Source: Collinsella aerofaciens (lineage in GTDB: Bacteria > Actinomycetota > Coriobacteriia > Coriobacteriales > Coriobacteriaceae). Taken from it: a stretch of DNA of 64,000 bases. Below the pieces are notes generated by a model. That model saw nothing but the letters and a program-made list of their open reading frames with translations. It did no database searches and was not told where the DNA came from. Position 1 is the first letter of the stretch; the number at the start of each line of letters is the position of its first letter. Made by a program: the position numbers and the translations under genes. The stretch lies in NCBI GenBank assembly GCA_021639365.1, contig JAJXHK010000005.1, forward strand, positions 1 to 64,000. The letters run 5' to 3'. Positions 7,818 to 16,665 of the stretch are shown here, one piece after another.

Positions 7818-7915
7818 TGCGCTTGTTGCGGCGCAAATGCCTTCTACCGTCCGCACCGCGCGTGCGCCTACGGACCTTAAACCGAACCTCATACGAGTCA
7901 AGAAACGCAATGACG
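7813..7915 (-). pseudogene. Truncated second copy of the small basic peptide gene
   Basis: Encodes SVIAFLDSYEV... and then the same basic C-terminus as the 7339-7491 gene, but upstream of this the sequence is unrelated: no start codon with a ribosome site and no hydrophobic N-terminus. The breakpoint coincides with the end of the 255-bp repeat. Confidence 0.7.
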
Positions 7916-7965
7916 GATGAGTCCGCATCGGACGGTGGAGGCTGCCTGCGTTGTCCAAAAAGAAC

Positions 7966-7994
7966 GGGGCAAACTCCAGTGCGGAGTCTGCCCC
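7966..7994 (-). terminator. Terminator of the pilin operon
   Basis: On the minus strand GGGGCAGACTCC, a five-base loop, GGAGTTTGCCCC, then GTTCTTTTTGG: an intrinsic terminator 100 bases beyond the major pilin stop codon. Confidence 0.85.
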
Positions 7995-8095
7995 GAAAAG
8001 AGAATGGCAAAGCAAGAACGTGGATGGACGAGAAAAGTGTCCGCAAGTCTCATGGCCATCACATCCCACCTGCCAAAGGGATGGGTGAGTGAGCG

Positions 8096-9850
8096 TTACT
8101 CCTGCTCGGACTCCTCAGCCTGCTTACGGCTGCGGATGAGGTGCGCCACGCCGATGACGAGCACCGCGCCACCAGCGATCCAAGTGAAGGTCACGCCGTT
8201 AAGACCGGTGAGCGGGAGGCCGGAGCCCTTCTGGTCGACAATGGTGAAGCTGAGCTTGCCGACCTCAGCTGTCGCGGAACCAGTCTGAACAACATCTCGA
8301 CCTGCTACGATGGCACTCGTAGTGTCGGGCATTACATCCGTACCGTCCTGATTGAGCGTGCGGCTAATAGTGAAGGTAACGCCACTTGCTGCAGAGTTAT
8401 TGTAGCCAGGCGCCGGGGTGACCTCTTCAAGGATGTAGGTGCCCTCATCGAGGCCGACAACGTTAATCTTGCCTTCGTTGTTGGTGGTCAGTTTTGCGGC
8501 ATTTTTATCTGTCGTCTTTGTACCGTCTGCCTTGATAAATTTGTTCGTATCATCCTTCTCCCGCAGCGTAAACTCAACGCCCTGGAGTCCCTTATTATCA
8601 TCAGAGCCCACCTTGGTGACATCGATACCATAGGTGTAGTCGTAGGCAGGGTGCTCGACCGTTGTGCCGACAGCATTCTCAGCATGCGGATTGTTGGAAT
8701 AAGTCAGCGTAACCTTATTCTCCTGGGCTTTACCAACCAAGCCGTGAAATTCTTCTTTGATCTTGCCATTGTCGAAGATCTTGGTGGAGTCGAGCTTGGC
8801 CTTGTACTCGACAGTCACCCTCGAGTTGCCGTTCAGCGCAATGAAAGCGTCGTCCACGCCCGTGCATTTCTTGAGATCGGTGAAGTCGACAGTTATCGTA
8901 TCGTTCTCGTACTTGGCGGTGTAGCCAGTCTTGACCTCGGTATCGCCAATCTTGACCTTGACATCAGGAGCCGTGCCGTCTGCCCCAAACTTGGGTGTCA
9001 TGGATTTGGGCAGCTCATCCTTGAAGGTGTACTTGTAGGTGCTGTAAGTGTTGATGTTGCCCGCAACGGTGCCGGTGAGCAGGTAGTCGACATAGTCGTC
9101 CATCTGAGAGTCAGCAGCCTTGTTGGGATTCTCGAATGTACCGAACGTGCCGCCCGTTGCGTCGTCCTTTACGGCCTTGGTCACGTTGGGGACGTCCTTC
9201 TTGGGGGCCACGTTAACGTCAGAGCCACCGACGATGGTGAAAATCGGCGAGGTATACGCATCAGTATTGCCATTAGCACCGCTGGTCGTACTGGGCGTAT
9301 CGGTCACGAAAAGCCAGTAGCCATTATCAAGATCCTTAAAGCTACCTTTGGTGGAATCGCTTGGCTTTGTCCACGTGAGGGTCTTGTCCCCTTCCAAGGC
9401 CTTGGCAATCAAGTCAAGAGTTGTGCCAGTATCAACCGCCGTAGTCTCTCCAAAATTAGAGCCCTGAGTCGTGCTGATGAACTCCGCCCACGTCTGGGCG
9501 TCAGCATCTACGTCAGGTGCTCCAGTAACGCCTTTGAGCGCAGTCGTAACGAGGGTTTTCACATTACCCGGAGCCCACTGAATATCGGAAAGAGTCTTAG
9601 CGGCCGAGCCATCCCAGCTCCCATCGCCCTTCTGATCCTGCGTGACCTTCGCGGTGAAGATCTGAATGCCCTTGAATGTCGTGCCGGTGTATGTTTCGTC
9701 GGTGATAGCCACCTTACCCTTCTCCGTGGCCACCGTCGGCGTGCCCGCCGCAAACGCCATGGTCACCGGGGCCATCACACCACCGAAGCTCAGCGCCGCC
9801 GTGAGGCCGGCGGTTACTGCCAGGCGTGCGATGTTCTTGTTCATGCTCAT
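8096..9850 (-). CDS. LPXTG-anchored major pilin with isopeptide domains (SpaH/EbpB type)
   Basis: 584 aa from ATG 9850, which has AGAGGAAAAG upstream. Residues 1-~35 are a signal peptide ending in AFAAG. The body has a fimbrial D2-type domain and, near residues 430-530, a CnaB-like domain beginning YGIDVTKVGSDD with the E-box TYILEEVTPAPGYN whose Glu catalyses the Lys-Asn isopeptide bond. The C-terminus is a sorting signal: LPLTG (about residues 545-549), a hydrophobic stretch and RSRKQ. As the largest CnaB/D2 protein nearest the 3' end of the operon it is probably the shaft subunit polymerised by the class C sortase at 6130-7068. The plus strand has a long open frame opposite it that is a shadow. 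Confidence 0.92.
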   Translation of the reverse strand: MSMNKNIARLAVTAGLTAALSFGGVMAPVTMAFAAGTPTVATEKGKVAITDETYTGTTFKGIQIFTAKVTQDQKGDGSWDGSAAKTLSDIQWAPGNVKTLVTTALKGVTGAPDVDADAQTWAEFISTTQGSNFGETTAVDTGTTLDLIAKALEGDKTLTWTKPSDSTKGSFKDLDNGYWLFVTDTPSTTSGANGNTDAYTSPIFTIVGGSDVNVAPKKDVPNVTKAVKDDATGGTFGTFENPNKAADSQMDDYVDYLLTGTVAGNINTYSTYKYTFKDELPKSMTPKFGADGTAPDVKVKIGDTEVKTGYTAKYENDTITVDFTDLKKCTGVDDAFIALNGNSRVTVEYKAKLDSTKIFDNGKIKEEFHGLVGKAQENKVTLTYSNNPHAENAVGTTVEHPAYDYTYGIDVTKVGSDDNKGLQGVEFTLREKDDTNKFIKADGTKTTDKNAAKLTTNNEGKINVVGLDEGTYILEEVTPAPGYNNSAASGVTFTISRTLNQDGTDVMPDTTSAIVAGRDVVQTGSATAEVGKLSFTIVDQKGSGLPLTGLNGVTFTWIAGGAVLVIGVAHLIRSRKQAEESEQE

Positions 9851-9958
9851 CTTCTTTTCCTCTGCTTTCTGCTTGAATTCCATTTGATCTAAATCTGTCT
9901 GTCTGTGTCTTAGCATCTACTTCGCTACGTCTCGCCCCGCTCTCTGTGGGGCTGCCAG

Positions 9959-11626
9959 CTACTCTTTATGGCTGCCACCTCCCCGCTTGACCAGGAGCGC
10001 GACCACGAGGAGCGCGGCTCCGGCGACCGCTGCGGCGGCCGCGGCGTACATTGCCATATCGCCAGTCGAGGGCATAAAGCCTCCGGTGGTAATGCTAGGG
10101 GGTGTGCCGGTGGGCGTGTTGATGAGCGACGCCTCCAGGCTGCCCGTCGACCCGTCCGCGCTGTCGGCGCGCAGGGGCGACTCGGCCGTGATGGTGAGTT
10201 TGGGCTTGGCGGCGGCCACCTGGTCGACGTCCAGGCCCTCAGCCTTGACCGTCACGGAGCGCGTGCCCTCAAAGGCGGTGTAGCCCTTGGGCGCCTTGAG
10301 CTCGCGGACCTCCAGCTTGCCCGAGTCCACGCCCGAGACGGTCACGCGGCCGTCCTCGCCCGTGGTGACGGTGGCCTTGCCCTCCGCATCCCACGTGCCG
10401 TCGGCCGCCAGCGTGCGGCCGCGGTCGTCGGTGATGCTCAGGACCGCCCCGGGCAGCGGCTTGTCGCCGTCGCTGCCGCGCTTGGTGAGCGCGAGATCCC
10501 AGGTGTAGGCCGTCGCGTCATCGCTCGGCGTGTGGGTGAAGCCGGCGTCGCCGGACTGGTCGGATAAGGGAGAGCGCGGGTAGCGCAGGTAGACCTCGTT
10601 GGGGTTGCCCTTCGCGATGCCGTGGTTGCAGCCGTTGGCGAGCGGCGCGTCGTACACGGCGACCACGCGGGCGCCCGCGGCGAAGGCGTCGGCCCCGCCG
10701 AGCGCGGCGATCAGGTCGCCGGTGCGCACGGTGAAGGTTCCGTCCGCGGCCACCTTGGTGGCGCACTGGGCTGTGATGTCGGTCCAACCCTTCGCGGGCT
10801 CGGTGCCGGCGCGGCCGTCCTTGTCGGTCTTGACCGCGTCGAAGCCGCCGTCGGCGCCCGCCGCCACGTACACACGCATGCTCGCGGCGACCCTGGAGGG
10901 GTCGAGCCCCGCGCTCATGGTGTCGACGAACCGCACCGTGTAGGCGTCGTAGGCCGTAAGGCCCGCCGGGACCGTGGCCGAGAGGCGCCAGTACAGATCG
11001 TCGCCCACGGTGGCGTCGGCGGCCTTGTGCCATGCGGCGGTACTGTCCTCCAGCACATGCTTGGACACCTTGGGGGTCGCCGCCTTGGGCTTGACGGTGA
11101 CGGCGCCGCCGCCGACCAGGGCCATGATCGGCGCGGTGCCGGCCTCGCCCTGGGCGATGGCGTCGTCGTCGGCGACGATGAGCCAGTAGCCGCAGGGCAG
11201 CTCGGCCGCCGTGCCCGCGTTAAGAGCCACGGACACGGCGCCAGAGCTCTGAAGGGAACGAGCGAGCTGTGCGCTCAGCGCGCTCGTAAGGCGGGAATCG
11301 GCGTTGAGCCACTCGGCAGCTTCCTGCGCGGTGGTCTGGGATTTGGGCATGCCGGCGCTGTGCAGCACAGGCAGGACAGCGTCGCGCGCGGCGTCGCTTG
11401 CCCAGGCGAGGTCGGTGGCGATCTTGGCGTCGCTGTCGCCGTCGACGACGTTGGCGCTAAAGATCTGGTAGGCGTCGTAGCTGCTCGCCACGGTGCCGCT
11501 CACCGTGATGGAACCGGTCGAGGTCGGCGCGGCCTGCGCGGATGCGGGGAACACAACCGCGCAGGTGCCGATCAGGAGGGCAAGCAGCGCAAACAAGATC
11601 GGGAAGGAGCAAACTTTCTTATTCAC
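9959..11626 (-). CDS. LPXTG-type minor pilin
   Basis: 555 aa from GTG 11626, chosen because GGGAGGCGAGCG precedes it; the GTG overlaps the stop of the upstream adhesin gene by eight bases (GTGAATAA), implying coupled translation. A signal peptide (SFPILFALLALLIGTCAVVF, cleaved near AQAAP) is followed by a D2-type domain, a CnaB-like domain with TKRGSDGDKPLPGA and the E-box GKLEVRELKAPKGYT, and a sorting signal MPSTG, membrane segment and KRGGGSHKE. It is more GC-rich and Ala-rich than the neighbouring pilins. Likely a base or accessory pilin. Confidence 0.9.
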   Translation of the reverse strand: MNKKVCSFPILFALLALLIGTCAVVFPASAQAAPTSTGSITVSGTVASSYDAYQIFSANVVDGDSDAKIATDLAWASDAARDAVLPVLHSAGMPKSQTTAQEAAEWLNADSRLTSALSAQLARSLQSSGAVSVALNAGTAAELPCGYWLIVADDDAIAQGEAGTAPIMALVGGGAVTVKPKAATPKVSKHVLEDSTAAWHKAADATVGDDLYWRLSATVPAGLTAYDAYTVRFVDTMSAGLDPSRVAASMRVYVAAGADGGFDAVKTDKDGRAGTEPAKGWTDITAQCATKVAADGTFTVRTGDLIAALGGADAFAAGARVVAVYDAPLANGCNHGIAKGNPNEVYLRYPRSPLSDQSGDAGFTHTPSDDATAYTWDLALTKRGSDGDKPLPGAVLSITDDRGRTLAADGTWDAEGKATVTTGEDGRVTVSGVDSGKLEVRELKAPKGYTAFEGTRSVTVKAEGLDVDQVAAAKPKLTITAESPLRADSADGSTGSLEASLINTPTGTPPSITTGGFMPSTGDMAMYAAAAAAVAGAALLVVALLVKRGGGSHKE

Positions 11627-14600
11627 GACGCTCGCCTCCCTTCGCATTCGCCTTGCGACGAATGTGCATCCAGGCCGCAGCAGCGCAAAGCACCGCCGCG
11701 CCGGCAAGGTACGTCAGAGTGACGCCCGACATACCAGAAAGGGGCAATGAAGTGGAGTAGGTGTTGGTGAAGGTGGGGCCGTGCTCATTGGGATTGTTAC
11801 TGTCAAAGACAATGGGCTCCTGGTCGTCGATAGGATTACCGCCAGCGTCCTTGATCTTGGTGTAGGTTACCGTGGTGGCCTTGATTGTTCCGTCTTTTTG
11901 GTCCGTCATCGTGACATCAAATCGATAGACCGACTTGTCGTACTTGTAGTGCGAGAACAGCGAACCATCGGTTTTCTCGCGCACAAAGTACCTGAAGGTC
12001 TTGGAAGCGCCACGACCCGGAACATCAGTATCATTCTTCTTCAAGCTGTCAAGCGTGTAAGTAATCGCGGGGAAGTCCTTGGTCTGAGGATTGCGGCCAC
12101 CGGCAGTGGTCGAGACGGTCTTGACGCTGTCGCCCGTAAAGCTCTCGTTATCCGCAAACTCGAGCGTAAACTCCTTCATCTCGCCACCCTTAACGACCTT
12201 AGTTGCCTTAGGGACCCAGGAACCATTCGAATCGTACGAGGTGTATACGTTGGTGAAGGTCTTACCCTCGCCGGGGCCGACAATCGAATAATAGCCCTCA
12301 GTAGTATCTCGTTTCACAACAACGTTCTGGGAGTAAGTTTCGCCCTTGGGATGCTCGACCGCGGTCACGTTTTCGATCTCGTAGTTATGGATTTTGAGCT
12401 CTGTGGTCTTGTTCGGATCGACCCGAGTCGGAACATGCATGAGCACAGTCGTGTTGTCTTTGACTGTCACCTTAATCTCGTACACGGCGGGGTCATATGT
12501 GATGTCGGAAACCTTTCCGGCATTTTCGGCTAGGTAATATGTAATCGTGTCAGCCGTACCGCTCGCTGCGAACTGCTCACCAAGGTTAAACGTGATGTTG
12601 CCGTATGCATCATTATTTGCTGTTCCTACCTTAGTGCAAGCGTCGCGATTGAATGTCCCATTAGCGAAAGGATCATCCGAACCCTTGCGGTAGACCGTAA
12701 AGGAGAACTCCCCATCTTTGAGGTCGCGGCCGTTCAGCTCCTTTGACGCCTTCAGCTTAAGGCTCGGGTAGACATACGTATCCGCAGGCACGCCTAGGTA
12801 CAAGTCGCCATTCGACATGATTCCGCCGCCATGATCCCAGGAATAGTTGCCTGTGATAAAGGTTGTAGCAGCATTTTGCGCAGCGTCTGCAGCAGGATCT
12901 CCCGTTTTTACACCCGAAGACAAACCAATACTATTTTTAACCTGAACGCCGCCATTAGCCGGAATTCTAATCTCCTTTTCAAGCTCAATGCTTCCCGAAT
13001 ACTTGGCGTCTCCACCGCCGAGCATCTTACCAATCACAGCTGCGATCGGCTCATTGTGATCATGTGCTGCAAGGAAGAAATCGGCATGGCCGTTGTTGCG
13101 AAAAACTGGGGGATTATAGGCATAGGCGACATAGTCTTGATCCTTACCGTCGCCGCCGCCAGAAAGATGGGGGCTGGCATTATTGCCGGTATTATCCGAC
13201 GGGTTGTATTTATTGTTTGTATTGTCGTAACCAGAAGCGTCGCCAGCGTCAGTGTTGCCAAAAATCGCCGTGCCCTCGGTACCTGTTACTAGGGTCTTGC
13301 CCGATGGGCACACGGCGACACCGCCGCCGTAGCCACCGGCGGTATTGCTGCTTATATACGAGTTGTATACAAACAACCTGCCTGCGTTAGACGCGTTCTG
13401 CGTAGAACCCTGGACAAAGATGCCGCCGCCGCCCCAGTCAAAGCGAGACATGCAATGGTTATTCGTAATGTAGACCTTGCTGCTCGTAGTTCCGTTAATC
13501 ATCGCGTCAACCATCTGGCCCACGCGAATGCCGGCACCCTCAGATCGGAAGCTCACGTTAGAGGCAATAATTCCTCCCGTAATGCTGAGCCAAGCCATGT
13601 CGCTACGAGAACCGCCTCGTCGATCCACATCGGTAACGTAAACGCCGCCACCGGCTTCCTTGGAATAGTTGCCAGTAATCTGGCCACCGGAAATGGTGAC
13701 ATGAGCGCCGTTATTGGCAGCAAGTCCAGCGCCGCCATGATCGCCATTACCATCTGCGTCACAGAACTTGGCATATTTATTGTTAGTAATGAAACCACCG
13801 GAAACGGTAATGCTGCCGCCCGAAACCATGATGCCGCCACCGAGACCGACGACAGAATCGCGTGTGTAGTTGCCGGTTATTATGCCGCCGGTCATCTCAA
13901 CTGTAGGTTTGCCCCTAGTAGAATCGTTATCTTGATTCACAGCGGAGGCGTTAACGTAGTCCGCCGCAAAAACGCCAGCGCCACTCGGAGCACTGTTGCC
14001 AGAAATTACACCACCGGTCACTTTGAGAGTTGACCGCTTACCTTTAGTGTTTGACACCTCGATGCCGGCACCAGCACCCGAGTCACCCGTATCGGCGCCG
14101 CAGATGTAACCACCGTCTACGGTAACGGTCGAACCATTCTCGGCATAGACCAGATTACCGACGTGCTCGCCCTGCTTCTGCGTAAGTGTGCCACTCTCGA
14201 GGTTGAAGTGACCACCGTTGAAAAGGTTGACAAGCTTCAAACCATTAGCATTCTCGCCGCCGCAAGCCACAATGGCACCCTTGATATCAGCCGTATACGC
14301 TTTAAGAGTCTCGGTTGTACCGGTTCCGTTTGCGCGCGATTCGGTTACGTAGTAGGTAAGGCTGGTCGGAATGCTATTGGAATCGTAAGCCAGCTGGGCC
14401 TTCTTGCCGTACTTTTCGGCAGTCAGAGTCTGACCCTGGTCACTCAGCGTTTGAGGACTTCCAATAGGTTGATCATTCGTTGGTTCTTTATCCTTGACGG
14501 TCAGCGTTGCGCCGCCGGTGATATTGAACAGGGGCAGATATTGATTCTTGTGCTTAATCTTATGGCCGTTTAGATCCAGCGTGATATTGCTGCCGTCCTG

Positions 14601-15116
14601 GTTGAGCGTGATTGTCTCGCTGGTCTCGACATCATTCATAAGCTTGAAGCTAGCAACACCGCTTGCATTCTCCAGCTTGGTTTTCAGATCGGAAACGTTA
14701 TTTATCTCACCGGATGCCGTTTCAGTCTGTCCGTCTTCCGCAGCCAACATTACGGCGTTGCCATCCAACGACCCGCCGTCTTCGACCTGAAGCTCACCCT
14801 CAGGCTGATTCTCAGACTGACCCTGCTCAATACCATTTGAGGGGTCGGCCTCGCCATCCTCAATAGCGCCGCTATTCTGGTTTTCGGTATCCCCGTTGTT
14901 GGTGTTGCCTACATCAGTAGACTCACTTGAGGAACCCCCCCCCATCACAGTTTTCTCGGTAGAATCTGTCTGGGCGTCGTTGGCAATGGCCTGCGAGATC
15001 GGGGGCATGACGAGCGACAGTACCAGGCTCAAAACGGAGGCTCCGCACAAAACGCCTGCCAGTACACGGCGCGTCGCTTTATTGCTCTGCTTAGATTTGT
15101 CCGAATTCGCTTTCAT
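11619..15116 (-). CDS. Large pilus tip adhesin (beta-helix plus FctA-type domains)
   Basis: 1165 aa, first gene of the pilus operon. Signal peptide with LAGVLCGASVLSLVLSLVMP; an acidic, Gly/Gln-rich linker (residues ~50-135); then a long region of right-handed beta-helix repeats (phrases such as VTVDGGYICGADTGDSGAG, ITVSGGFITNN, VTISGGQITGNY), a fold used by polymorphic surface adhesins. Two Spy0128/FctA-like isopeptide domains follow (from about ASKELNGRDLKDGEFSFTVY and from VVKGGEMKEFTLEF), each with a YYLAE or YFVRE motif. The C-terminus is LPLSG (about 1124-1128), a membrane helix and RRKANAKGGERRE; Ser replaces Thr in the sorting motif. GGGGAGGAG precedes the ATG. Confidence 0.9.
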   Translation of the reverse strand: MKANSDKSKQSNKATRRVLAGVLCGASVLSLVLSLVMPPISQAIANDAQTDSTEKTVMGGGSSSESTDVGNTNNGDTENQNSGAIEDGEADPSNGIEQGQSENQPEGELQVEDGGSLDGNAVMLAAEDGQTETASGEINNVSDLKTKLENASGVASFKLMNDVETSETITLNQDGSNITLDLNGHKIKHKNQYLPLFNITGGATLTVKDKEPTNDQPIGSPQTLSDQGQTLTAEKYGKKAQLAYDSNSIPTSLTYYVTESRANGTGTTETLKAYTADIKGAIVACGGENANGLKLVNLFNGGHFNLESGTLTQKQGEHVGNLVYAENGSTVTVDGGYICGADTGDSGAGAGIEVSNTKGKRSTLKVTGGVISGNSAPSGAGVFAADYVNASAVNQDNDSTRGKPTVEMTGGIITGNYTRDSVVGLGGGIMVSGGSITVSGGFITNNKYAKFCDADGNGDHGGAGLAANNGAHVTISGGQITGNYSKEAGGGVYVTDVDRRGGSRSDMAWLSITGGIIASNVSFRSEGAGIRVGQMVDAMINGTTSSKVYITNNHCMSRFDWGGGGIFVQGSTQNASNAGRLFVYNSYISSNTAGGYGGGVAVCPSGKTLVTGTEGTAIFGNTDAGDASGYDNTNNKYNPSDNTGNNASPHLSGGGDGKDQDYVAYAYNPPVFRNNGHADFFLAAHDHNEPIAAVIGKMLGGGDAKYSGSIELEKEIRIPANGGVQVKNSIGLSSGVKTGDPAADAAQNAATTFITGNYSWDHGGGIMSNGDLYLGVPADTYVYPSLKLKASKELNGRDLKDGEFSFTVYRKGSDDPFANGTFNRDACTKVGTANNDAYGNITFNLGEQFAASGTADTITYYLAENAGKVSDITYDPAVYEIKVTVKDNTTVLMHVPTRVDPNKTTELKIHNYEIENVTAVEHPKGETYSQNVVVKRDTTEGYYSIVGPGEGKTFTNVYTSYDSNGSWVPKATKVVKGGEMKEFTLEFADNESFTGDSVKTVSTTAGGRNPQTKDFPAITYTLDSLKKNDTDVPGRGASKTFRYFVREKTDGSLFSHYKYDKSVYRFDVTMTDQKDGTIKATTVTYTKIKDAGGNPIDDQEPIVFDSNNPNEHGPTFTNTYSTSLPLSGMSGVTLTYLAGAAVLCAAAAWMHIRRKANAKGGERRE

Positions 15117-15171
15117 CGATGTCTCCTCCCCAAGAGACCGCGATCTTGCTCTTTCACCATCAAACGTATCT

Positions 15172-15190
15172 GCGCAATCTGTAATTGCGC
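15172..15190 (-). promoter_or_regulatory. Hairpin at the 5' end of the pilus mRNA
   Basis: GCGCAAT, five-base loop, ATTGCGC; it would begin about nine bases after the predicted transcription start, where such stems often protect mRNA from 5' decay. Function inferred. Confidence 0.5.
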
Positions 15191-15205
15191 TCGTTTAGTA
15201 ATGCA

Positions 15206-15235
15206 ATTATAACGATTGTTTAAACATCTGAGCAA
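15206..15235 (-). promoter_or_regulatory. Promoter of the pilus operon
   Basis: On the minus strand TTGCTC (15230-15235), an 18-bp spacer and a perfect TATAAT (15206-15211). The spacer contains the palindrome TGTTTAAACA (15218-15227), which could be an operator. Predicted start near 15199, giving an ~80-nt leader. Confidence 0.7.
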
Positions 15236-15621
15236 ATAAAACCGATAGTTTTGTAGTGAGTTCTCAATTCTCTTGGCAATTGTTCGGATTTACCTTCGTT
15301 TATTCGCTATCTATTTTTTGTTTCTGCTGGTAATTTAGTTGCCTATTATTTTTTAATGGCATTAGTTTTATTTGCACAACATTTTGCTCAAGAGCGAACA
15401 TCCTGTGAACGGTCGAAAATCGACCGTGAGCGGTAGATCATTAACCGGGAGGAATAGACTACCAAATTGATGGGAATATCTTTAACCCATCGGTGGTTAG
15501 AAGCATGATGTTCAGACAACGTTATTTGAATTTTCGCGCAGATTTTCGGTATCAATTCGCCCAAATCGCCTGAGGCCGCCACAAAGGCGCCTGCCCCCTT
15601 TGTGGCGGTTCTCCCCCTGCG
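15236..15621. other. AT-rich upstream region of the pilus operon
   Basis: 15236-15400 is far more AT-rich than the surroundings, as often seen upstream of surface genes. A perfect 8-bp palindrome ACGGTCGA AAA TCGACCGT lies at 15409-15427 and a weaker stem (ATGGG ... CCCAT) at 15464-15490. A GTCCCC-family hairpin is at 15576-15608. No gene seen. Confidence 0.5.
15576..15608 (+). repeat. GTCCCC-loop hairpin, family A copy 2
   Basis: CCGCCACAAA/TTTGTGGCGG stem with loop GGCGCCTGCCCCC. Compared with the other copies the third base pair is G-C instead of A-T on both arms, a compensatory change. Follows the stop of the HAD gene. Confidence 0.75.
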
Positions 15622-16443
15622 CTACAGCAGATGCTCCTCGATAAAGATCGCGATGCCGTCTTTGTCGTTACTCGCGGTTACAAAGTCGGCGGCGGCCCGG
15701 GTGACGTCGCTGCCGTTTGCCATGGCCACGCCCACGCCGGCGTCGGCCACCATGCAGGTGTCGTTGTCCGCATCGCCAAACACGCAGATGTCCTGGAGCT
15801 CCATGTCGTTGAGCTCCGCCACGCGCACAAGGCCGCGCGTCTTGGACACGCGTGGATCCATGAACTCGTAGAGCCGCTGCGTGGTTTGCAGAGCCGCCGC
15901 CTTAACAGTGTTATCGGCAAACGTCGACGCCCGCTCAATCACCCGCGGCATTACCTCGGGCGCCATGGTAAACATCACCTTGGGCTGCGGCTCGCGCAAA
16001 AACTCGGCAAAATCGACCACCTGGTAGGGCACGCCGTCGACGCGCGACAGGTGCTCGACGCACGCGTTGCTCTCGGGCACGTAGAACACGCCGTCTCGAG
16101 GGCAGACGGGCGTTGCCGGAAGGTCCGCCATGTGCTTGCAGATGCGCGCGATGGTCTCGCCCGGCAGCGGATAGCTCAGCTCGTTGATGTCGTGCGCGCG
16201 GTCGATGACCTCGGCGCCACCGCAGCCCACGAGCACGTCCACCAGGCCTTCGATGCCCCAGAGCTCGTACATGGCCTCGGTCGCGTGGGCGTCGCGCCCG
16301 GTGCACAGGCCAAAGAGCACGCCACGGTCGCGCAGGGCGCGGATTGCCGCCACGGTGCGCGGGGACACCGTGTGCTGGCTCGTGAGCAGCGTGCCGTCGA
16401 TATCGCAGAACACGGCTTTGATGTGGCTGAAGGTGGTGTCCAT
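15622..16443 (-). CDS. Cof-type HAD phosphatase
   Basis: 273 aa from ATG 16443 (MDTTFSHIKAVFCDIDGTLL), with AGAAAGG upstream. HAD motif I is DIDGT, motif II a Thr/Ser in LCTGRDAHA, motif III a Lys in TRGLVRVAEL, and motif IV FGDADNDTCMV; the C2 cap of Cof-like hydrolases lies between. Such enzymes dephosphorylate sugar phosphates, nucleotides or cofactors; the substrate cannot be told from sequence. Monocistronic, flanked by repeated hairpins on both sides. Confidence 0.9.
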   Translation of the reverse strand: MDTTFSHIKAVFCDIDGTLLTSQHTVSPRTVAAIRALRDRGVLFGLCTGRDAHATEAMYELWGIEGLVDVLVGCGGAEVIDRAHDINELSYPLPGETIARICKHMADLPATPVCPRDGVFYVPESNACVEHLSRVDGVPYQVVDFAEFLREPQPKVMFTMAPEVMPRVIERASTFADNTVKAAALQTTQRLYEFMDPRVSKTRGLVRVAELNDMELQDICVFGDADNDTCMVADAGVGVAMANGSDVTRAAADFVTASNDKDGIAIFIEEHLL

Positions 16444-16536
16444 GGGGGCCTTTCTGAGTAGCGCGTCGGTGTGGGGCGTATTCGCGAACGGCGTACATGG
16501 TATACCAAGGCGCACACGGGGCGCTTTGGTGCAAAA

Positions 16537-16569
16537 CCACCACAAAGGTGTCTGGCCCCTTTGTGGTGG
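16537..16569 (+). repeat. GTCCCC-loop hairpin, family A copy 3
   Basis: CCACCACAAA/TTTGTGGTGG stem, loop GGTGTCTGGCCCC. Confidence 0.75.
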
Positions 16570-16600
16570 CCGGATCCGCAGGATGACCTGGCCGAGGCGC

Positions 16601-16664
16601 AAACCATCACAACATTCGACGTTATTCGGCTAAATCGCGATTTTCATCGAATGTTGTGATGGTT
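16601..16664 (+). repeat. Dispersed palindrome, family B copy 2
   Basis: AAACCATCACAACATTCGA ... TCGAATGTTGTGATGGTT with the same TAAATCGCGATTTTCA core as 6006-6070. It sits immediately beyond the stop codon of the MFS gene. Confidence 0.75.
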
Positions 16665-16665
16665 A

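Larger units (their letters stand above)
7661..7915. repeat. 255-bp direct repeat, copy 2
   Basis: Same unit as 7187-7441. It keeps the -10 (TAGAAT 7708-7713), the small-RNA stems and terminator, and the basic C-terminal coding part, but stops before the hydrophobic N-terminus and ribosome site of the peptide. Confidence 0.9.
16444..16665. other. Intergenic region with family A and family B repeats
   Basis: 222 bp between the HAD gene start and the end of the MFS gene. Holds the two repeats at 16537-16569 and 16601-16664; the second lies right after the MFS stop. Promoter of the HAD gene must lie in 16444-16530, but no clear hexamers are seen. Confidence 0.55.

Noticed and set aside
7813..8046. 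77-codon frame that includes the second basic peptide tail
   Set aside because: Its upstream part comes from unrelated DNA and overlaps the pilin terminator, with no ribosome site; kept only as a truncated copy.
8141..9892. 583-codon open frame on the plus strand
   Set aside because: Antisense to the major pilin gene, which has signal peptide, E-box and sorting signal.
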